Positions 28,408-40,381 of a stretch of 64,000 bases of DNA are shown here, piece after piece. Each line of letters opens with the position of its first letter. Positions within the stretch are counted from its first letter, which is position 1. The translations under genes were made by a program, and so were the position numbers. The notes beneath the pieces are model-generated. The model had not been told where the DNA came from and ran no database searches. It saw only the letters and a program-made list of their open reading frames with translations. The stretch is taken from NCBI GenBank assembly GCA_025345505.1, contig JANVCC010000018.1, positions 4,338,490 through 4,402,489 on the forward strand. Reading direction: 5' to 3'. The DNA comes from Todiramphus chloris collaris. Lineage: Eukaryota > Chordata > Aves > Coraciiformes > Alcedinidae.

Positions 28408-29927
28408 AGGTACTATATTTGTACATTATTTGTTATTGCTGAGAAGGGCTTTTTAAGGTTTACTGTATGCATATTAAGTAATTTTTAGGGTGCTTTTGTG
28501 TTGAAATGTTGTTAAGAGTGGCTGCAGGCAGCAACCCAGATTTTTTTTTGATTTTTTTTTTTTTCTTTTTAATTTTTTTTTTTTTAATTTTTCAAAGACT
28601 TTGTTGTAAAATTCAAGCACTTGGTTTTTGTTTCTGGATAAATCCAGCACAGACCAGACTTTTGTTTTGCTCAGTACCGACAGGACTGTTTGTGTCCCCG
28701 CGGTTTTTCAACTGGACCTTTAGGGACAAACATGGCAAACAGTTCCTCCTTCTGGTCGAGGCACGTGTGCCCAATCCATGCCCTCAGCTTCCCCAGCCAT
28801 GTGGGAAGGTGCCTGGCTCAGCCTGCTTGAGATAGGAAGGAAAGGATTTTCTAAGTAGACCGCAGTGCTCCTGAATCCTCCTGATGCCTTTGGAAAACCT
28901 CTCCCAGTACGTCAGGCTGATGGCGGAGAGAGTTGTACGGGCTGAGGCAGAGATGCTCATCAAAGCTTTAGGAACATGCTTTCGCGTTCCCTTGGAAATG
29001 CTCTTGAATCAGGATTTCAGACCAAAAAAAAACCCCCAACAAACCCAAAATCCCATCAGCACTGCCTAGTTAATTGTGTCAGATCATTTGATGTTTTGTA
29101 AGACACCTAGTGTTGAGAGCAGTTTTCTCAAAGGTACGACAGCCCTTCCCCTTGGTGAGTGGCAATCTTTGGCACCGGGCGTAGATTTAAAGATAAAAAA
29201 AAGAGCCTTTTTTAAACTTTCCAGTTCTCTTATCCTACCAAAGATTTACTTCCAGCACAACAGGAACAATGTCCCCTTTGCCGAACGGAGGATTAAATCC
29301 ACCTCTCTCTCCTCCTAGGGGTAACCAGATCAGGGTCAGCGGGTCGGGACGGATGAGTAAAGCAAATGATTTAACCCGCAGCGTCATTCGTGTGGCGTTT
29401 ATAGTTTCATTTAAAAGACCAGTTGCTGTGTCTTTCTTAGCATTGAACTTTTTTTGGTTTTGTTCTTTTTTTGCCAGCAGTCCCCCAAGCAAAGATTTAC
29501 TGGTTTTCCACAGGTACCATCTCGAGTGAGGAAAATTTTGCACTTTCACACTTAGCGAAGCAAAGCTCAGCCCCGCACCAGGCTGCACGTGGCCGACAAG
29601 CCACGAGCAAAAGCAATAATTAAAACCTGGATCAGCCATGAGCTCAAAGCAGCCCCATTTTCCGAACCCCTGGATCTCTTGTTGTTTTTAAATAGAATGC
29701 ATTTCATTTTAACATTTTCTGAGAACTTCTTTAGATGTTTGTTTACTTCCATGTTTACAGATAACTCTTTGCTTTTTTTGTTGTTTTGGTTTTTTTTGGT
29801 TTTTGTTTTTTTTTTTAGTGCAGTACTTTTTAAGTGTATCAGCCAAAACCATACTTTAACAGTAACTTTTGTTTTAGGTAATATGAGTGACATTCCAATT
29901 TTTTTTGTTCTTGGTTTTTTTTTTTTT

Positions 29928-29961
29928 GGTTGGTTGGTTTGGTTTGGTTTGGTTTTTTTTT
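29928..29961 (+). repeat. TTGG / TTTGG tandem tract in the 3' UTR
   Basis: GGTT repeats change into GGTTT repeats between two T-runs. It is a short, imperfect microsatellite within the distal RUNX2 3' UTR. Confidence 0.85.
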
Positions 29962-30166
29962 GGTTGCTAAATATGCTTTACCAGTCTTGAATTTCCGCTG
30001 GAACAAAATATTTGTAGCATTTTGTGTAAATACAAGCTTTAATTTTTTTTTATTTTTATTTTTTTCAAATGCTGTCACCCGAGATTTGCTTTTCATGCAC
30101 ATATTGTACAAACACACTCTGCTTTATGCCACAGACGATGATTGTGGATCAGTTTACTTCAACTTC

Positions 30167-30173
30167 AAAGGGA
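30167..30173 (+). promoter_or_regulatory. RUNX2: miR-204/211 seed match (AAAGGGA)
   Basis: AAAGGGA is the 7-nt complement of the miR-204/211 seed, and RUNX2 is a reported target of this miRNA family in mammals. It lies about 90 nt upstream of the distal poly(A) signal, a favourable place for miRNA action. A 7-nt match alone is weak evidence; conservation of the surrounding UTR would strengthen it. Confidence 0.35.
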
Positions 30174-30263
30174 CTATTTGTATTGTATGTTGCAACTGTA
30201 AATTGAATTGTTTGGCATTTTCTCATGATTGTAATATTAATTTGAAGTTTGAATTTCATTTTC

Positions 30264-30269
30264 AATAAA
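30264..30269 (+). promoter_or_regulatory. RUNX2: Distal RUNX2 poly(A) signal AATAAA
   Basis: AATAAA within TTTTCAATAAAATGGC is followed at once by a T-run and TGTTAATGTT, a typical U/GU-rich downstream element. The sequence past it loses the 3' UTR character, so this is the most likely end of the gene. Confidence 0.85.
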
Positions 30270-30290
30270 ATGGCTTTTTTTTTTGTTAAT

Positions 30291-33200
30291 GTTCCTCTAT
30301 GCTTCTTTTTCTTCTGCTGTCTCCTCTTAGTACCAGGCAGGGTAAAGTAAGTCCATGGTAGGACAGAGTACCAGCCCTTCCATGGTGGCCCCATCAATAT
30401 CTGCAGTGCCTCAGTTTTCAATTAAATATAAAAAGCAAGTTTCCAGGTCTGTGGGTGGTAAAGAACACCTTCTAAACCCAATCTCAAACATTGCTTCTTT
30501 TCCTGAGTCTGCAAACTATCAAAACCTGTGTCTCTTAGAGGAATGCAAACTGCTCCATTCACCTTGCTAGATCGTTAACTCTGAAACGTAACGACTGACA
30601 TTACCTGGGACTCTGGTGGTATAGCGCTGTGGACAGAGCTTGAAGTATAGGAAACGCTGGGATAGATTTCCAAACCAGCAGGGAGGGATTGGGGTTTATG
30701 GCGTTTTTCCAGGGTGAGGGGTTGTGCTATCCCCACCTCTTCCTGGTCAGACCTGAGAAATGCAGTTACAGATAATCTTGTGGTTTGCATGGCCTGAGGC
30801 AAGAAGAGTTTCCAAGCAGCAAGAGATACATGGATAGAGAGGAGACTGGGGAGGAGGCTATTTTTCCTCCAGTCTAAGTGTCAGGGGTAGGAGAAGATGC
30901 AGCTAATGAAGGTGAAGTTGAGTTCACCCAAGGCTGTATGCAGGAGGAGAGGAGAGGACAGGAGTTGTTTGCAAGCTTGAGCCTGGTTGCGTAGTAGGTT
31001 CTTACCCTTTTTAGCTATTTCTTGAGTCTGCAAAAGAGAAATAGTAACACAGAGAGGCATCATGTTCTGATCATTTCAAGAAACCTTTTACTTTGAAGTT
31101 GAAAAGTCACTAATACTGATTTTGTGGGTTCTGTTGGCTTTACCATGGACCTACACATTTCTTGCATGGTGGTTGAAAACTGAGATAATGTTTGGGGAGT
31201 TTCAAGGGTCCTTTCATTCCAGCCCATAATCTGAGTCCTGATTTTAGGGAAGCTTTAGTCAAGAGTGAGGAACCAAGCAAACCAGTCAATGCTCTGTGCT
31301 GTAATTGCTATATAACTCATTTGGGAAGGGGGGGGAGGGGGGGATGGACTCAACGCTGTAAACATCAGTACTAAGACTTTCTGCTGCCCTCTGGTACACA
31401 GATTAATCCATTTTAGCTAGTCAGAGCACAGAGGGATGTTCATTATATTCTTGGTCACTTAATCCAGGTGCTCATAAAGGAAAATAAACAGATTTTCACA
31501 ATTTTGTACAGTCAAGTGGTAAAACTGGGGCTTAGGGAGGTTGTTCCCATCTGTTCTTAGGGGTTTACAGGGTGCAGCTGGGTGAAGTATAGACGAAGCT
31601 GGTCTGACCCTGGAGCTGAGGTTGCTTGTGTAGAAGGTTGGGCTGGAGACCTCCCCTGGTCCCATCCAAATGATCACATGTCCCTGTGAGTCAGTCTGGG
31701 AGCTATCTGCTACAGGCTGTTGTCTGAGATAGAAACTGCTTGTGTGACCATACACATGGCACATATTCAGCTAAAACCAATCTGAATAAGGAGATTGGAC
31801 AGGATGAAATTCTTACATAAGCAGGTTATTGAGGTGTTCCTGTGATTCCTCTGTCTTTTGCTGATTTCTGGCATGTTTCTCTGTGATACCTGTGGCAGAC
31901 GTGGTCAGCGCAAGGGTTTGAGAGTCAAACCATCGCTCTCATACAGCACAGAACTTCCCACTGTACCACATGCTGGGGGTGTTACTTCTGATTATTTTTT
32001 ATTATTATTCATTTACCCTTTTGCAGCTTGAGAAGGTGACTCTCATTCTCTTGCCTTAGCCTGAAATCAACTGCTCTTGAGGTGAAATGCCCGGCACTGG
32101 TCAGCATGGAGGACTGCCCAGTACTGAGACACGTGGAGCGGTTGGGAGAGCTCAAACTCAACACTCTTTTAGGAGATGAGATTTAAAGACGCTTGTAAGA
32201 GGCAGTGACTGTTGACTTCGCCACCTTTTTGTGTTATTACGTAGCTTCTTGCTCTTGGGTTGTCGGGGTTGAACATCAACTCTGGATCACTTTGGCAGTC
32301 CCACGCGGCGTGCGTGCAGCAGGCAGCATCTCAACCCTGCCTCTCCCTCTTGGCCTCGGTTTTAACTTTTTAATTTCCTGTGGCTGGGAGCAACACCGGA
32401 GGGCCTCAGAGCAGCCGCGTGTTGGCTGCCACGGGCCTAAATCAGCCTTTTTTTGTACCGAGAACAAGCTCTTGGGGAGAGGTGGGGGAGAGAAGGAGCA
32501 GGATCTGACTTTATGGTTCAGCACCAAGCCCTGTGCTGGCACCAAATAAAAAAATCCATCAAGCTGTTTACTGGGGAAAAGGAGGAAATAACCTCAGCCA
32601 TATACCCAAGGGTTGACATGTACCGTCTACTTACCTCTGCGTGGTCAGGAGGAAATGAATCGGGATTTTGGGGTGAAAGCCCCTCCCCGAGCTCACGGAC
32701 GGGCAGTGCTCTCTGTAAGTCACAGCACTTGGGGGAGGGGGTGTCACACTAGATCCTCTGTGTGGCTAGAAGAGGTCCTGGTGCTGGGTGGGAGACCGGC
32801 TTTACAGGTCAGACACTCACCACTTGGCTGAATGCTTGCAGAGAACATCCCAAGAGTTTTGTTCACCGGAAATATTTGTTGGATGGGTTAAAATTATAGC
32901 AAATCCACTAGAAACCCATCATCTTTGGATAGGTGATGGAGAAGACTGCAGCAGATAAAATATTGGGAGCAGGCTGAGCCTTTCTACTCAATGTCTTGAG
33001 GAAAAGTTTTAGCACAAGCTTAAAGCAAAAAAGCCCAACTATTTATCACTCAAAAGGACTGTCTTTGGCTTTCTGTATTTATAATATGTAGATTACTGGT
33101 GCAATACCAGTTTGGGATTCATGGAGCTGTTCCCGTGGGGTCTCTTTGTGCTATTTACATGGCCTCGAAGGGAGGGATGTTGGCATTTACCCCTCTGGCA

Positions 33201-36200
33201 ATAGAAAGCTGTTGGTCCCAGTAACAGATAACGGCTGCAAGATACAATGAGAGCAAAGCTTAAACTTCCAAAAGAATCTGGTGATCTGATGCAGTGCAAA
33301 CAAAGTATCTTGGGACCTGTGACATCATTTAAAATTGAATTTCTCTGGCCTGTCCTTCTACTTTCATGCAGATTAATTGCATATATTTCTTACAGTAGAT
33401 TCAACCTGCATTTCTAGTGTTGACTATGTTACCTCAATAACAACTGGACTTCAGTTTCCCTCATTGGTAATTCAAGTGCCCTTAAATTTCCCTACTGCAG
33501 TTTGGGTGAGAGAATAAAATAAAATCCCTACAGTTGTATTTTTAGGATCTTGTAAAGATGAGACAAATTAGCTTTTGTTCTGTGTCTGGGAAGTTTCAGC
33601 ATCCTCTGTGATTCTCCAGGCAGCTTTGGACTCCTCTTTTTATGCCTCAGTTTCCCTAAATATAGAACAGTGAATTTACTATTTCCCTACTTTGTCAGGA
33701 TGTCCCATGAACTCACTGTTTATAGAGAGCTTTGGACTCTTGTTGTTGTTGTTCTTTTTACTACAAATCCAATGTTTGGTCTCACACCATTGGCTAGCGT
33801 CCTTTGAAACAGCACATTTCTAAACCACATGTTTAGAAAAATTGACCCAGTTTCCAGACTGCTGATCTGGTCAAAAAACAATGTGGAGTTAAGGCCAAGT
33901 TGTGCTGTCTCAACAGATTTACTTGGGATTTGCAGTGGGGCAGGAAGGAAAGCAGAGATCACAGCAATCCGTGGAGGCAGCCGCTCCCTCTCGGGATGAG
34001 CATCTGGAGCTTGCGGGATGTCCCAACACTTAGGGAAAAGCAAACAACCCATGTTGAAGTTGATACGCCGCAGCAACTTGCCAGTGATTAATGTTCACCA
34101 TCAGGCCAAATTCAGATGGTGATTACGCCAGTAGGGATCAGCTGAAGTCCCTCTATTAATAGCCCCGCATTTTTGGACTCCCAGCAGTTTCCAACCCCTA
34201 AATGTGGGCATTAACAATGAAGGGTCACTGAAATGCTGGTTGGAAGGGGTCTCTGGGGGTCTCCTAACCCAAGGGAGGCTTAATGCAGCACCACTGCCAC
34301 CAGATCCGCTCAACGTGGATGAGCCCAGCAGGTCTTGCTATCTTCCAAGCATGGAGATGGAGCCAGGACTTCATCAGAGCATCCCATTCCCACATTTCTC
34401 CTAATGCCCACCCCCAACTTCCCAAAGTACAACTGGTGAAATTTTTTCCCCAGCCTCTGGATTTGGGTTTGGGTTTTTCCCTGCTGTTGGGTTTGGGCAC
34501 ACAGGGCTCAGTAAGGGTTTAGAACTTTATTGCACATCTACAGGAGTTGAGTGCTTAGTGACCGCTGCTTTCCAGTCCTTCATTTGTATTGCTTCAGGCT
34601 GTGACTTTAGAGCACTCCTGAAAATAAAGTCTGAGCCTAAACACCAAGGCAACCCCTCACCCCCCTGGCTTGTTTACTTTTTCATTTCCGTTGGAAAAGA
34701 AGTCCTTAGCTGAAAATGGTGCTGCTGCATCCAAATGCTGTGAGACAGCTCAGGAAAGCACAGTTTTTATCCCTGGTCTGGAGTGTGCAAGACGAGTTAG
34801 CAAATGTCAGGAAATAGGTAGGAAAGGCCGTGGCAGAAGGGAAAAAAAAATCCCAAATAATCCAGACAGGTCTCGGGGAAACCTGGATGCAAAAGATCTT
34901 TGTCCTTCTGTTGCCAGTAGTGGTGTTCTCCTAGCAGAGCAGGATGTTCTCATCTTTTAATAACAGCCAGGCCAGATGCGAAAGTCGCTTCTGCAAATAC
35001 TGTACGAGTGAGAAGGCGAACAGCTGATTTCTGTTAAGATGAATACAACAGGAGAATAAGCCAAAAAAAAGTATGAGAACTCTCCAGAGGTCTTTCTTTG
35101 CAATGCCGTTTGGCAGCTAGATCTCAGAGTCGGAACTGAAAATCCAACTTGTGCTTCTGTCCCACTGCTGATCAGTCACCTCGTGTTGAGCTGCAGTGCC
35201 TGCACTGCTCAGGGATTTGCAGCAGTGCTGGCAGGGATTTCCCCCTGTACTTTACAGACCTGCAAAATCCACAGCCTTTGGCCTTTGTGGAGCTGTAGAA
35301 AGTACCAGTGGATGAGGAATTTTCTTGACTTGCTCCTTGCAATAGAAAATGATAACATGCTGAGTTGGGGCCAGTGATTTAAAATGGCATTTTTTTTCCT
35401 TCTTTTTTTTTTTTGTACTTTCTTGTCCTCTCTATTTTCTTTCCGTAATCTATTTGTCTGGAAGAGATTAATTCAGACTACTAGACAGAGATTTGTTGAT
35501 TTATAAGCATTGTAGTGGGCATTAAGAAAGATGTGCCTTACTCTCCTCACACTACCCCTTCAATCATCCTTTCCTTATGTTCAGCACAGAAACTGCCCTC
35601 TGGGCAGGGCTCTTTGAAATCCCAGTAAAATCACTCCTGTTTGTAATGGGCTTCTAGGTATTGGATGAAAAGTGTTAGAGAAAAGTAGGGTACCTGGTGA
35701 CGTGATATTCTGTATTCCTGTAGCAGGACAACGTGCAAGAGGAAAAAGAACTGACTCTCTACCATGTTCACACATTTTTCTCATATGCTGAATGGCAGTC
35801 CTCCTTGAAAACAGTTCCTAGAAACCAGAAAAAAAGCCCATTGTGAAACGATGGGGAGAACTCATCCAGTGTTTAGGATTGCTGCAGATAAAGATGTTTA
35901 TGGAGAACTTGTGCAACCATTTTCCTTGCCAGCGAGGGAAGGTTTCGAACATGCCATTTCAAACCTCCCTATCTCTGTCTGACCAAGAGGATCCCCCCAG
36001 TTGCTATTTTCATAAGTTTCCAATTAGGAACTCATTTTGGTGGCTCCATTTAACAGAGCTCGAGGACATTTTTTTCCTCTGTGCACTGCCTTTATTTATA
36101 AAAGATACTTTCTGTGAGGATGGTCATATTAGGACTGGCATTTAGTTTATTGTGGGCATCTGCCCAGAAGCAGCTCACCAACTCCTCCATGACTGAAAAT

Positions 36201-36207
36201 ACCAACA
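30291..36207. other. Intergenic sequence downstream of RUNX2
   Basis: No exon, RNA gene or clear transposon was recognised. The stretch holds a G-rich run at 31323-31347 and ordinary unique sequence. The longest frames here are around 100-118 codons and resemble no protein I know. Confidence 0.6.
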
Positions 36208-37226
36208 TGCTGAGAACTGGCTGAACAATAGAGCTCAGAGGGTTCTGATCAGTGGTGCAGAGTCCAGCTGGAGACCTGTAACTAGTGGTGTTCACCAGGG
36301 GTCATTTCTGGGTCCAGTCTTATTCAACATCTTCATCAAAGACCTGGATGAAGGTACAGAGTGTACCTTCAGTAAGTTTGCTGATGATATGAAACTGGGA
36401 GGAGTGTCTGATACACTGGAAGGCTGTGCTGCCATCCAGCAAGATCTGGACAGACTGGAGAGCTGGGCAAAGGCAAACCTAATGAAGTTCAACAAGGATA
36501 AGTGAAGAGTCCTACACCCAGGGAAGAACACTGTGTACTGGTACAGGTTAGGGGTAGACCTGCTGGAAAGCAGCTCCATGGAGAGGTTGACAGTAAGTTC
36601 TCCATGGGACAGCAATGTGCCCTTGTGGCCAAGAAGGCCAATGGTGTCCTGGTGTGCATAAAGAAAAGTGTCTATTGTGTCCAGTTCTGGTCTCTCCAGT
36701 TCAAGAGGGACAGGGAAATACTGGAGAGAGTCCAACAGAGAGATACAGAAATGGTGAAGGGACTGGAACATCTCTCTTATGAGGAAAGGCTGAGAGCCCT
36801 GGGGCTGTTTAGCCTGGAGAAGAGAAGACTGAGAGGGGATCTTATGAGTGTTTACAAATCTCTGAAGGGTGGGTGTCAAGGAGAAGGGGCCAGGCTCTTT
36901 TCAGTGGTGCCCTATGATAGGATGAGAGGTAATGGTAGCAAGGTGAAGCACAGGAAGTTCCACTTCAACATGAGGAAAACCAACTTCTTCCCTGTGAGAG
37001 TGACAGAGCCTGGCCCAGGCTGCCCAGAGAGGCTGTGGAGTCTCCTTCTCTAGAGACTTTCAAGCCCCGCCTGGATCTGTTCCTGTGTGTCCTGCCCTGG
37101 GTGATCCTGCTCTGGCAGGGATGTTGAATTCGATGATCTCCAGAGGTCCCTTCCAACTCCTATCATTCTGTGATTCTATGATTCTGTGATGAACTGCAGC
37201 ATTACCTGGTTATTGTGTCTTGGATT
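36208..37226 (+). mobile_element. CR1 LINE, 5'-truncated, with RT domain end and 3' terminus
   Basis: This is a + strand CR1 retroposon starting inside the reverse transcriptase. Translated pieces include [16 protein letters not shown] and the catalytic-site block FADDM (36377-36391; FADDT is usual in CR1). The CR1 tail follows: QQCALVAKKANGVL, then [28 protein letters not shown] and RLFSVV. The frame is broken: a TGA at 36503 and a frame change stop the RT, and a deletion near 36670 removes the segment before YCVQFW. The 3' end shows GATCTCCAGAGGTCCCTTCC and ATTCTGTG/ATTCTATG repeats to 37190, then a 36-nt tail shared with the copy at 49.1 kb. It is not a host gene and is inactive as it stands. 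Confidence 0.95.
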
Positions 37227-38412
37227 TACCAATCCAGGTGTGTGAGGGACAGACCCTGCACCCGCACTGTCTCATCAGCACCTGTGGTGAAGCATGGAAA
37301 GAGAATATTGCACTTGTGTCTGAGGGCACGTGTCCCATGCTGGGGCAACTGGCTGCTCAGACACACCTGCCTGTATCAGAGCTCACCATCTGGAGCAAAA
37401 AAATAGAGAGACAGATAATGTAGGTCATCTGCAGCGTGACAACCTAGAGACAGGAAAACACAAACCGCTGGTCCTTGAACAGACCATAATTCAGAGCTGG
37501 CACCTCCCCGAGTCTGTTGAACTCCAGTCAATGAGGGCTCACACCCTGGGAAACTGATGAAAATGGATAAATGACTGCATACAATAAACAAAAGTCCTCA
37601 TAGCGGCAAATCTCCAGGTCTTGGCTTTTCTCTGGAAGTAGTTAAGTCCCAAAGGCATCCGCTATCCCCTAGAAGGTTTTGAACATCTAGTGTCAGTGTG
37701 CAGATCCTGCATTTGGCTCTTTCTTTCTGTCAAAAAGCAAAGTTAAAATTGCTCTAGTTTGTGCTTTGGAGAAGTGTAGACTTGCTGAAGTTGCTGCCAG
37801 ATTTAATGTCAGTATTGGCCCTTTTGCTTTTCAGTTACTGCTGTGTTAAAGTATTTTAATTATCAAGCCTTCCTGACCCATGACAGGTCAGGATATGAGC
37901 TGCATGAAGGGATCTATCCCCTCCCAAAGTGTGTAGCCCAAGCTACACGCAAAGCTTCTCCTATCCCGTTGTGTCCTTTTGACCCTGCACTGGTATTGTG
38001 GCTCAAAATGAGCTGTAGCATCCTGGCTAGTGCCCCTTGGTCCTCAAGACCCATGAAAATGTGCACCCTACAGAGAAAAGGATAATACTGAGTTTGCAAA
38101 GGTCTCCTGCTAGAGATGAGAGTGACCACAGACCTCAGGCCTTGCAAATGAAATGTCAAAGTCGTTTGTTTAGTGCTTCTGTTCCACAACAACTGCAAAT
38201 AAGAAATTGAACCTCAAAGACGGAAGAGGTGAAGTTCAGAAGCACCCACATGCAATATGAGAAAGGGGGAAATCAATTTTTTCAGCTGCCTCCCAGAATA
38301 AGTAGTTCATTTTTGAAAACGTTTTCCCAAGCTCACTCTCTTCTCAAGTATCCACAAGTGATGGGTACTTAATAAAAGCTGTGCAATACTTTTGGTAAGC
38401 ACTGGTGAAAAA

Positions 38413-38441
38413 GGATATGAATATGGATATGGATATGGATT
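38413..38441 (+). repeat. (GGATAT)n short microsatellite
   Basis: GGATATGAATATGGATATGG is followed by another ATATGGAT unit, giving about four imperfect hexamer copies. Confidence 0.8.
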
Positions 38442-39518
38442 GGTTTCTGTATTTACCACCTTGTGGAGTCAAGGGTGGCTTTTGAAATATTATCAGAACT
38501 GTATGGGACAGGGGAACTGATCTTACCATGAATTCTGCAGTTCCTGGTTTATTTAGGAAACGTGATTGCTCTTTAGTTATTTCTTTTAGCTTAAAATGCA
38601 GTTATTGTTTTTCTTCCAAGGGTTTTTGGCTGCTTTACAGCTGTTAAGAAATCAGTATTTCTTAGTAAAATATGTACCCATTTGTTAATATTTGTGACAA
38701 GGCAAATTTCAGAGAATTGAAAGGCTGTGGTGCTGTTTTTCTGGAAAAGGTCAATACCTTGCCAGTAAGCATATGTCTCTTTAACAGGTCAATACCAATA
38801 CCCATTAAAAAGGAAAGGAAGTGTTGCAGTTTGGGGATTTTTTTTTTCTGCCACAGATGCTATAGCTGTTCGTTCTACTTTGCCCTCTTTGGATTCACAG
38901 TGAAGGTTTAAAATCATTATTAGCAAGATACACAAAGTAATGACTTGATTCGGGTAATAAATCCTGTTGGTTTTCCTTTTGTAGCTGGTAAAAGCTATCT
39001 GAATGTTTTTGGCAAAGATAACAGTGGGAAGCAGAGCCTTGAAAGTCATTGCCTCTTAGCTCATGACTTCTCACCTGCCAGATGGCTCTCAGCAAGCTCA
39101 GAGCTGGGGACAATGACTAAGTCATTCTTAAACCAGGAACTTCATCCCTAAATTGCCCTGAAAAGGTTCCACAGACTATATAAGAAGCACTATACAGACC
39201 ATTAATTCAGAAACTGAAGCTAGATGCCAGACTGGATATGCTCCACCATGTAGATGACCAAGAGAAAACAGTTTGTCCCAAGATGTTTTCAAAGGTGATC
39301 TCCTTAAGTCATGAGCTAATTTGCTGAAATCTAAGTATTAGGGCCTATAGTTGATAGATTCCCCCCATATATTTAGGCAGGATTGTAGTACTTATGTTAT
39401 ACTTAAATATTAAAGAAAGGGAACATAAGATAACTCCAGCTTCCTTGCTGAGAGAAGCACCTTTATGCTTTGGGGGATTTAGCTTTCTGTGCATGAGTGG
39501 ATCAGCACCTTTCACCTG

Positions 39519-39564
39519 GTGGATCTGCGTGGATCTGGTGGATCTGCTTGTGGATCTGCGTGTG
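39519..39564 (+). repeat. GTGGATCTG minisatellite
   Basis: GTGGATCTG occurs four times (39519, 39529, 39538, 39550) with spacers of 0-3 nt, then runs into a GTGTGTG stretch. It is an imperfect short tandem repeat of period about 9-12. Confidence 0.85.
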
Positions 39565-40381
39565 TGAGCCAGGGCAAATTTGCCCTCCCAAGACAAACAG
39601 AAGGTGAGAGAGTGATGGTGGTTCTGCATGGGAAAAGTCATTCTCTTTGCGGAATGGGTTTCTGTTTCCTAGGAAAAAGAAGAATTTTGGCCTCTAGATA
39701 CACAGATTAGAAGGTCATCTGGGTAATGAAGTAGCAGCGATGCTGACAGTTGTTAATGTTACGCTTTTCATTGTTGCAGTGCTTTGGGATGCCCCTGTGT
39801 GCAGAACCCCAGCTGGACCATAAAAATCATCTTTGTGATTGGACTGGGGGTCTCCAGATAGTTTTGAAGACTTTAGAAGGTGGAGGAAGGCATATTCTCC
39901 TTTGGTCAGTGGCTTGGTCATTCTATCTGTAATGTATCCCATTGCCTCTCTGTAAACTCCAGTTTATGATACTGGTGTAGGAAATCAATTCATGGCATAT
40001 CAGTGAGACAAAGCAGTATCTTTGGTAGGCCAACCAACACAGCTGGAAAAAATGTCAAGTTCTTGGCCAAGTCATTCTTAAGATTCTTAAAAAAAAAAAA
40101 AACAAAACTGGAGAAACTGGGAAAAATTGCTCTGAGTTTACTGTAATTTTATAAATTATCTGAGACATAAAAGTAGAGCAGAGAGGACCTTGCAAGTGGG
40201 AGAGATGAGGGAAAAGATTAAGTGCCTTAAAAGCAGTATTTCTATTGTATCCATAATAGTTACTGTCTAGTACAATTAGAAATGTCAGTTCTCAGGTTCA
40301 TTTTTCATTGGTCTTCTTCTTAGAAGACTTAAAGGTCATACATAGTTCATCTTTTTTTTATTTTTGGGTCCTTGGTAGCCT

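Larger units (their letters stand above)
25826..30290 (+). other. RUNX2: RUNX2 3' UTR (about 4.4 kb)
   Basis: The stretch from the RUNX2 stop codon to just past the last polyadenylation signal is AT-rich, full of T-runs and short A-runs, and has no coding-like frame. It holds several AATAAA hexamers (about 26690, 28085, 28136, 28402 and 30264), a 100-N gap at 27767-27866 and a TTGG/TTTGG tract at 29928-29961. The final 150 nt (CATGATTGTAATATTAATTT, then TTTTCAATAAAATGGC) look like the conserved end of vertebrate RUNX2 transcripts. Frames that cross it, including those through the N gap, are not genes. The 3' limit is approximate because the cleavage site is not visible. Confidence 0.85.

Noticed and set aside
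36292..36879. Minus-strand frame of 195 codons
   Set aside because: It is the antisense shadow of the CR1 copy at 36.2 kb.
36502..37053. Plus-strand frame of 183 codons as a host gene
   Set aside because: Its translation is the C-terminal end of CR1 reverse transcriptase, with a deletion and a shifted frame.
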